60,000 nucleotides of DNA from Branchiostoma floridae (taxonomy: Eukaryota > Chordata > Leptocardii > Amphioxiformes > Branchiostomatidae), in contig NC_049990.1 in NCBI RefSeq assembly GCF_000003815.2, positions 15,051,875 to 15,111,874 on the forward strand, given 5' to 3'. Positions 58,501 to 60,000 of this stretch are shown piece after piece (the stretch's first letter is position 1; each line of letters opens with the position of its first letter). A model generated the notes under the pieces. The model searched no databases, was not told where the DNA came from, and worked only from the letters and a program-made list of their open reading frames with translations. Position numbers and translations under genes: made by a program.

Positions 58501-59612
58501 GCAACTGGTTTTCAAAGTCATATCCAGTTGCTTGAGTCTCTGTCCATTTATGTGTCGTTATACACTGTACATTTGCTAGTCTAATTCTGTTTCTTGTACG
58601 ATGGTGGCGCTAACGTAAGTTGACCTAACTTGAGCGCTTTGCTATCTTGTCTGTACTTGTTTATCTGTGTATGCTTGATGAAAAAAATCCTTACATATAG
58701 ACTAATATAAGTTTTAGGTGTTTAAAAAAATGTCCTTACCTGTCACTATGGACACTTTGTAGACTGGCTCCAATGAGGCCAAGCGGACTGCAGTCCGGAT
58801 CGGTTGGCCTCCCCTTTTGATCAGCACAGGTCTCGAGAACTTTGCGGAACTTTTGGAGAGGGTCTATGTCGTCTCTACCACTGAAGTTCCTCCTGATGGC
58901 ATGTTCCAGTTGGGCACGTGAAGGAGGTTGGCCAGATGTTCGACAGAAGTTGCTCACCATTTTGATCAAGCTTGATGAAAACATATATATACCTAGATTT
59001 GTGTACGTCATTTAGATATCATTCAATCGAATCTATATATGACATGGGGACTTTCCTATATGTGAAATATTTCATTTTGCAACAAACGGTTTATCACAAA
59101 GCAAAGCGAAGTTTGAGCTATTCCAAAAGCTGTATATCCATGGTTATGTTGCCTCCGTATCATCCATTTGACAATATGTGGCTGCTTATGAATAATAATG
59201 ATAAAGATAATAACAGTAATAGGATGTAAATACTGTTCAGGGAAAACAGTGGAACATGAAGTACATTTCATTTGTCAATGCAATTCCGAAAAAAGAAAAC
59301 TTTTCCTTGAAATACTCAAAGTTCCCAAGTTTCTCACACCTTGCCGACCAAAAAAACAAACAATTGGAAATGTTAGACGATTCATTTCCCACTGCCTACA
59401 AAAGAATATGAAGTTATAAATAAAGAAGCAAAAGTACACATATGTGCATTAACACGCCGGTAAGCTATTGTCTGTACCTGTAGAAGTCACGAAGACCAAA
59501 ATATTCCCTGTCCTTCAACTGTGGTCGATAGAGATCTGTGTATGCGCCGGCTAGGCTGCCCAACATGGTCTGCAGCTGCGTCATGACTATTTCGTCATGT
59601 TCACATATGCCC
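40429..59612 (-). CDS. RNF213: RNF213 (mysterin)-like AAA+ E3 ubiquitin ligase, 3' half
   Basis: Giant cytosolic AAA+ ATPase and ubiquitin ligase, known in vertebrates for lipid-droplet control, coating of cytosolic bacteria and Moyamoya disease. The window holds 41 exons (about 6.89 kb, ~2,300 codons) from the late AAA units to the stop; the 5' half is beyond 60000. Hallmarks in order: EYFGLRDFYR; RYLLILTKNYAALSILQQ; FGSSFPQDQEYTQ; VCMETGRTVVLLNLENLYES; YVDLGLGTHRVKCRVH; FPIPLINRLEKHFL; DAFIGYHEDLPATVVLQV; a RING finger (51.3 kb); an RZ finger (47.5-47.7 kb); and the C-terminal SLRDTL...PETILL. I checked phases across all junctions: they agree everywhere except inside the exon at 54722-55393, which holds a frameshift. 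Lancelets may carry several RNF213-like copies, so orthology is not certain. Confidence 0.94.
40944..41101 (-). CDS. RNF213: RNF213-like exon 40
   Basis: 158 nt, DPFDNVDTKQLEEEQVTTLR, LCAEIYEFLVVSDDKEKRKP, EW(S). Acceptor ATGCAG; donor GAG|GTGTGT. Confidence 0.94.
41327..41416 (-). CDS. RNF213: RNF213-like exon 39
   Basis: 90 nt, VRNYCRLKHALSLWQLLSVQ then RARLLLANGQ. Vertebrate: CQLKHTIALWQFLSAHKSEQLLRL. Acceptor CTTCAG; donor CAG|GTGAGT. Confidence 0.96.
41470..41860. repeat. degenerate ~20-bp tandem repeat (tacgtttcatacattctg)
   Basis: About eighteen imperfect units of 'cgtttcatacattctgta' with Cs, As and lengths varying, in the intron between exons 39 and 38. It produces spurious Tyr/Phe-rich reading frames on both strands. 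Confidence 0.85.
41957..42293. mobile_element. 337-bp MITE with 'ccgtcaattgacgg' motifs
   Basis: Ends ggctctagtcagg and cctggctagagcc are inverted, with 'tttttccgtca / tgacggaaaaa' inside both ends. Lies in an RNF213-like intron. Confidence 0.8.
42541..42738 (-). CDS. RNF213: RNF213-like exon 38
   Basis: 198 nt, ETISIPIQRQIVLESTSLEN, AAVDIAIFFLASAGGDGDRL, LGEYLHRVLKMG. Vertebrate: VVEVTLGFLSTAGGDPNMQLNVYTQDILQMG. Acceptor GCACAG; donor AAG|GTTAGA. Confidence 0.95.
43102..43176 (-). CDS. RNF213: RNF213-like exon 37
   Basis: 75 nt, CETFQFRQEARDVAMFTAVR then KQIPQ. Acceptor ACGTAG; donor CAG|GTAATA. Confidence 0.88.
43372..43893 (+). mobile_element. 5'-truncated LINE insertion with target-site duplication
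   Basis: Plus-strand reading CVNSPMCKCGHPNESTIHYF then LHCSLYNDARLDML is the Cys/His motif at the C-terminus of LINE ORF2 proteins. After a frameshift it continues LTIDPRHTTENIVCSTLLRG to a stop near 43654. An AATAAA and an A run close it (43875-43893). Both sides carry aaatcgaatatc (43360-43371 and about 43894-43905), the expected target duplication. Antisense to the host gene. Confidence 0.85.
43952..44144 (-). CDS. RNF213: RNF213-like exon 36
   Basis: 193 nt, CWTDVSASNVVSCDPARDLM, PLVLSHCNYSLAIGKGTHVG, LENRLIDRFLCGKCKIVEE. Vertebrate: YEVERDLTPLILSNCQYQVEEG...LEKIQRQIVSRFLQGK. Acceptor CTTGAG before 44144 is weak but phase-consistent; donor GAG|GTAGCC. Confidence 0.9.
44364..44550 (-). 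CDS. RNF213: RNF213-like exon 35
   Basis: 187 nt, NIPRPENMGPVIDVQTTSLY, HLLPMKEDATITSCITAVVL, FLIRKNNEFLDIY. Vertebrate: EFEILLPRRRGLGLCATALVSYLIRLHNEIV. Acceptor ATTTCAG; donor GATGA|GTATGT. Confidence 0.92.
44717..44800 (-). CDS. RNF213: RNF213-like exon 34
   Basis: 84 nt, QQRDECEMLVKRFSNIWTNI then RPLLLQQ. Acceptor CTACAG; donor CAAG|GTATCA. Confidence 0.9.
45259..45400 (-). CDS. RNF213: RNF213-like exon 33
   Basis: 142 nt, AIILSAMCHLPDIIHLTTLL then EALTMKIADFLKSIPE. Equivalent to ELRLVKFLPEILALQRDLV...IRGFLSKH. Acceptor GTGTAG; donor GAAG|GTAATG. Confidence 0.92.
45550..45792 (-). CDS. RNF213: RNF213-like exon 32
   Basis: 243 nt, NLDSRLQEANRLVDCDHRLI...IGLPEMWQYRPSVSLEHMSR...HQARFPILKMFLDN. 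Vertebrate: HLPRKSVVHCSKIWSCRKRITVEYLQH...RVPILWHFL. Acceptor ATAAAG; donor AAT|GTAAGT. Confidence 0.92.
46098..46200. repeat. minisatellite (acagttacaa)n touching a splice donor
   Basis: About ten units of 9-11 bp. On the transcript strand the units read GTAACTGTTT, and the first one supplies the donor GTAACT of RNF213-like exon 31. Confidence 0.92.
46201..46289 (-). CDS. RNF213: RNF213-like exon 31
   Basis: 89 nt, VWNVAWTSTQGRQNWEEAFN then NAYIKPLLQ. Acceptor AGTAG; donor CAG|GTAACT, the donor being the first unit of a minisatellite (46098-46200). Confidence 0.9.
46429..46594 (-). CDS. RNF213: RNF213-like exon 30
   Basis: 166 nt, PFTNFVRPVPVDINDFLWRH then LDDLASVLGRSIDDATLLVH. Matches FLQQHILKDLEQLAKMLGHSADETIGVVH. 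Acceptor ATACAG; donor CAG|GTAAGT. Confidence 0.92.
47026..47176 (-). CDS. RNF213: RNF213-like exon 29
   Basis: 151 nt, DDATSTGHIIGDAQDRHDPA...LSQFATVMTRLVLHAAMLNG. Vertebrate: TQTGHVLGNPQRRD...FLLIRLLTHLALLLGA. Acceptor CAACAG; donor CAG|GTGAGG. Confidence 0.93.
47433..47527 (-). CDS. RNF213: RNF213-like exon 28, second half of RZ finger
   Basis: 95 nt, CTRPYYTGKCHCGADIGGTG then HKLLTGNRPGR. It completes the RZ finger, which in vertebrate RNF213 is needed for ubiquitylating bacterial lipopolysaccharide. The last two cysteines are C-x-C here, where the human protein has C-x2-C. Acceptor TTTAG; donor CA|GTACGT. Confidence 0.94.
47684..47718 (-). CDS. RNF213: RNF213-like exon 27, first half of RZ finger
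   Basis: 35-nt microexon, (Q)CPNGHHYVIGD. CPNGHxxxIG is the opening of the RZ-type zinc finger shared by RNF213 and ZNFX1. Acceptor TTTTTAG; donor GAT|GTGCGT. Confidence 0.94.
48164..48245 (-). CDS. RNF213: RNF213-like exon 26
   Basis: 82 nt, AHYLPTMPEDPLPEVKKAFA then SQDVAWY(Q). FLPTMPED...VHWY leads into the RZ finger in vertebrates. Acceptor GGACAG; donor TATC|GTAAGT. Confidence 0.95.
48475..48669 (-). CDS. RNF213: RNF213-like exon 25
   Basis: 195 nt, ELAEQLIKNKNGGHCTRLSL...SVSALIIHFGVVLATTPSNP then LLEPLKALVVAPHNMM. Matches the vertebrate ...MAIHAAAVLL...NELLEPLKNLAFSPATM. Acceptor TGAAG; donor ATG|GTATGC. Confidence 0.92.
48863..48916 (-). CDS. RNF213: RNF213-like exon 24
   Basis: 54 nt, MQQMLVQFSRSTAVIRNK. 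Acceptor ATCCAG; donor AAG|GTGACT. Supported mainly by splice sites and phase 0 on both sides. Confidence 0.78.
49036..49146 (-). CDS. RNF213: RNF213-like exon 23
   Basis: 111 nt, KPDVPQRDKEVLTLLAIFTE then VTLAVVSTEQNANVICQ (vertebrate: ...YFLLTLFREVAILYRSHNAS). Acceptor CCGCAG; donor CAG|GTACAG. Confidence 0.9.
49293..49409 (-). CDS. RNF213: RNF213-like exon 22
   Basis: 117 nt, EEVVPDRFVVYGEAYQRIRE then ATAKAILTNDSNQLVHALQ. Matches DRYLVYGDEYKALRDAVAKAVLE of vertebrates. Acceptor ATGCAG; donor CAG|GTATGC. Confidence 0.93.
49856..50275 (-). CDS. RNF213: RNF213-like exon 21
   Basis: 420 nt, NALSSQVDRTPGRLAHLVEL...SIRFGLSVACDLMYIEVNQP...FIPKYLYRRHGLDTLL...SQWFLPAELRGNQ. Equivalent to the vertebrate YLVRKLSSQRGMEF...HQWVFP segment. 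Acceptor TTTACAG; donor CAG|GTAAGA. Confidence 0.9.
50584..50695 (-). CDS. RNF213: RNF213-like exon 20
   Basis: 112 nt, FADVCAHLESYFEGARDFAG then SIEDAIEVCIIFVQCME. Acceptor GTCCAG; donor GAG|GTACTT. Helical E3-shell segment. Confidence 0.82.
50793..51080 (-). CDS. RNF213: RNF213-like exon 19 (3' boundary uncertain)
   Basis: Encodes EALRKHQDFRRRSNAFFMDV, VSMFCFADDTPPKQEVIDML, FSPFEDDCVDRTPIIRSFLL, matching the vertebrate stretch after the RING (REAIEKHARFRQMCNSFFVD...APPEKEVIESLL...DKTPVIRS). Acceptor TTTGTAG. I place the donor at TTT|GTTACT because it gives the phase the next exon requires; the open frame continues to a stop near 50723, so another donor or a small missed exon is possible. 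Confidence 0.85.
51266..51448 (-). CDS. RNF213: RNF213-like exon 18, RING finger
   Basis: 183 nt with CCICLDELSQPVILPCKHVC then DQGCLKNWLRPDRRTCPTC, a C3HC4-type RING followed by PVPGDFQLTVSMQS, the same order as vertebrate RNF213 (CPVCLG...LPCDHVHCLRC...CPYC...LPDEF...AVS). The central ligands read C-x-H-x-C-x3-C here but C-x-H-x2-C-x2-C in the human protein. Acceptor ATCGAAG is weak; donor GAG|GTATGT at 51265. The RING recruits E2, though RNF213 also ubiquitylates independently of it. Confidence 0.95.
52089..52189 (-). CDS. RNF213: RNF213-like exon 17
   Basis: 101 nt, YLDDQPDFKTKTTMKKLELF then LVTQSKQAASKHF. Acceptor CCTCTAG; donor TTGC|GTGAGT. Directly precedes the RING exon. Confidence 0.85.
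52485..52584 (-). CDS. RNF213: RNF213-like exon 16
   Basis: 100 nt, CLLARLRVVKLYIDHLCGAD then QPLPMQQVEKLWK. Acceptor CACCAG; donor AAG|GTGGGT. Phase-consistent; no named domain. Confidence 0.83.
52791..52996 (-). CDS. RNF213: RNF213-like exon 15
   Basis: 206 nt, KLDVAALRLALEKLTEELWQ then SEQQQDGQLQHSLHGC. Helical, leucine-rich. Acceptor CTACAG; donor TCG|GTGAGT. Confidence 0.83.
53135..53335 (-). CDS. RNF213: RNF213-like exon 14
   Basis: 201 nt, LICRAVEHAVFMVRQRQEIP then GCLSRFSQLVEFWPDQL. Acceptor ATGAAG before 53335 is weak; donor ATG|GTAAGT. Phase 0 on both sides. Confidence 0.83.
53560..53738 (-). CDS. RNF213: RNF213-like exon 13
   Basis: 179 nt, TSESFNDILRNTFDETEIGQ then VRYIYDYVYMTHKI. 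Recognised by phase and position; low motif content. Acceptor CTGCAG; donor AGG|GTAAGT. Confidence 0.85.
53927..54255 (-). CDS. RNF213: RNF213-like exon 12
   Basis: 329 nt, QAAWVYLLSVVSPMLAEVIA, FFDRNSNLDLL, WLHQLWLGIAAN, PFSWLIKELVDKLW. Start of the linker between the AAA core and the E3 module. Acceptor TTGCAG; donor CAG|GTACGT. Confidence 0.9.
54445..54589 (-). CDS. RNF213: RNF213-like exon 11
   Basis: 145 nt, ARLTFAEVLRGRVALLLEEQ then EESRVHMGSNWLSQEA. Acceptor ATGGCAG; donor CAG|GTAATT. Phase shows that exon 10 must end in its second frame. Confidence 0.9.
54722..55393 (-). CDS. RNF213: RNF213-like exon 10, carries a frameshift
   Basis: 672 nt, HFLEQTLAEEGLLVVQCDSG...NLIACASYTVQTE...VVFVIQLPR...WLCYHIDDVHP, then a long acidic low-conservation insert, then STLLRSSLQSAAARVNDPF. 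The conserved continuation (NRRTIDRIDLLLKLLANKG then KQHE) is in the next frame and runs exactly into exon 11, while the first frame ends in TGA at the donor. Length arithmetic agrees: one base too many (or two too few) for its flanking phases. The break is near 54790-54815. Acceptor GTTCAG; donor GAAG|GTATGC. Confidence 0.88.
55822..55958 (-). CDS. RNF213: RNF213-like exon 9
   Basis: 137 nt, VTTHGRLLSRHDLPHLAETL then LQQFDTEQQFSRRIR. The LQQFDTEQQF phrase is family-specific. Acceptor AATGCAG; donor TTAG|GTAAGT. Confidence 0.94.
56199..56387 (-). CDS. RNF213: RNF213-like exon 8
   Basis: 189 nt, VFERAKETLLQCATPNAVVR then KYFRGQHHSCLADFLLHV. Matches VF-RAK-TLLQCA-PDAVVRL of vertebrates. Acceptor TCCAAAG; donor CAG|GTATCT. 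Confidence 0.93.
56645..56759 (-). CDS. RNF213: RNF213-like exon 7
   Basis: 115 nt, REKPADAFIGYHEDLPATVV then LQVFQDVDTNDDNWEEK. Acceptor TTATTCAG before 56759; donor AAG|GTAAGA. Confidence 0.92.
56891..57082 (-). CDS. RNF213: RNF213-like exon 6 (FPIPLINRLEKH)
   Basis: 192 nt, LVVVAEKDIVYDKFPIPLIN then RLEKHFLSVSTILTP. FPIPLINRLEKH is the most recognisable RNF213 AAA motif (sensor region). Acceptor CTATAG; donor CAG|GTGTGT. Confidence 0.96.
57239..57324 (-). CDS. RNF213: RNF213-like exon 5
   Basis: 86 nt, YYVEMGGQKYVDLGLGTHRV then KCRVHKDFR, near-identical in form to vertebrate RNF213. Acceptor TTGTAG; donor CAG|GTTTGT. Confidence 0.95.
57647..57754 (-). CDS. RNF213: RNF213-like exon 4
   Basis: 108 nt, VCRDINRIKVCMETGRTVVL then LNLENLYESLYDALNQ. 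The TVVLLNLENLYESLYDALNQ stretch is a signature of an AAA unit (Walker B-like position). Acceptor CCACAG; donor CAG|GTAATT. Confidence 0.95.
57927..58059 (-). CDS. RNF213: RNF213-like exon 3
   Basis: 133 nt, EGRYLLILTKNYAALSILQQ then STVILFGSSFPQDQEYTQ, almost the vertebrate sequence. Acceptor GCTACAG; donor CAG|GTAAAA. Confidence 0.95.
58740..58970 (-). CDS. RNF213: RNF213-like exon 2
   Basis: 231 nt, LIKMVSNFCRTSGQPPSRAQ, AIRRNFSGRDDIDP, DPDCSPLGLIGASLQSVHSD. It matches the vertebrate order K-MV...A-RNF-G...DPD-SPL-LI--SL. Acceptor CATCAAG; donor CAG|GTAAGG at 58739. Confidence 0.92.
59223..59420 (+). pseudogene. LINE ORF2 C-terminal remnant
   Basis: Plus-strand reading CKYCSGKTVEHEVHFICQCN then SEKRKLFLEIL has the C-x2-C...H-x4-C form of LINE reverse-transcriptase tails. 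It is open to a stop at 59420, with no RT domain upstream. It lies in the RNF213-like intron between exons 2 and 1. Confidence 0.65.
59478..59612 (-). CDS. RNF213: RNF213-like exon 1 of 41 seen
   Basis: 135 nt, GICEHDEIVMTQLQTMLGSL to REYFGLRDFYR. The EYFGLRDFY phrase is diagnostic of the AAA core of RNF213. Acceptor GACCCAG before 59612; donor CAG|GTACAG at 59477. First exon I can support; upstream exons are off-window. Confidence 0.9.
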
Positions 59613-60000
59613 CTGGGTCAATACAAAATTAGTGCAATTGATTGTGATATAAACCGCCGATAACACATCGAGGAAATACATTGCAATTTTATGTTGTTTA
59701 TTTAGAAGCACTGATCAGTAGGAAGCTTTACAAGTTGGCATTGATCAAAGAACAGGTTTCAAGAAACTGATGCAGAGGTCGAAAATCATTCATGTTGTCT
59801 ACCATTTGACTCCTAAATCAAAATAAAAGAGCACATCTGTACTGATGAACAAACAATACATAACAAAGCGAAACAATCTTAAAACTGTCAGCAATAGTTG
59901 TACTTTCACCTCTTACTAAACGGTGCAACAGTTGTTACAGATGACGCGGCATTCACATAAATAGTCAACGACTTCTGTTGTCTTTAGAGTACAACCTCAT
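59613..60000. other. intron of the RNF213-like gene, no exon recognised
   Basis: No splice-bounded reading frame resembling RNF213 was found on the minus strand in this end piece; upstream exons should lie beyond 60000. Confidence 0.5.

Overview
This window is eukaryotic, intron-rich, AT-leaning genomic DNA with five assembly gaps (N runs at 2213-2349, 3620-4575, 5673-5772, 9190-9289 and 15947-16046). The protein content and the repeat style (many short inverted-repeat elements, several carrying a 'cttgcccga' motif) suggest an invertebrate deuterostome, most likely a lancelet (Branchiostoma). That assignment is an inference, because no species-diagnostic gene is present. There are no prokaryotic features.

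Two genes can be read exon by exon, both on the minus strand. (1) About 37.2 kb down to 2.2 kb: a group I p21-activated kinase (PAK1/2/3 type). It has a CpG-rich promoter and 5' UTR exon near 37.05-37.25 kb, a 16-kb first intron full of small transposons, then coding exons for the N-terminus (21.1 kb), the CRIB Rac/Cdc42-binding motif (18.9 kb), the autoinhibitory segment (17.1 kb), the acidic/proline-rich linker (15.8 and 14.6 kb, plus a second linker-type exon at 11.5 kb) and the kinase domain (8.9, 7.6, 7.3, 5.1 and 3.1 kb). Several kinase exons are missing, probably lost in the gaps. (2) About 59.6 kb down to 40.4 kb: the 3' half of an RNF213 (mysterin)-like giant AAA+/E3 ubiquitin ligase. 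I resolve 41 exons, about 2,300 codons. Every exon-to-exon phase is consistent except for one internal frameshift, and the native stop is at 40429. The 5' half lies beyond base 60000. The 37.3-40.4 kb interval is intergenic and holds a LINE remnant.

The most unusual material is in the PAK gene. The 3' end of the activation-segment exon, with its splice donor, is repeated nine times in a 68-bp array. Each unit is 18 in-phase codons plus a 14-nt GT...AG spacer. Two 100-nt exons encode alternative versions of the catalytic loop and look mutually exclusive by phase. Two exons encode alternative KKK-EE-LE-LR linker ends. Both edges of the first coding exon have been locally duplicated. The glycine-loop exon lies out of order on a contig bounded by gaps, which points to scaffold misplacement. 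In the RNF213-like gene, the RING and RZ-finger cysteines have spacing different from the vertebrate protein, and one splice donor lies inside a minisatellite.

PAK is a cytoplasmic Rac/Cdc42 effector kinase. RNF213 is a cytosolic lipid-droplet and anti-microbial ubiquitin ligase. They are simply neighbours here, and nothing in the sequence links them functionally.
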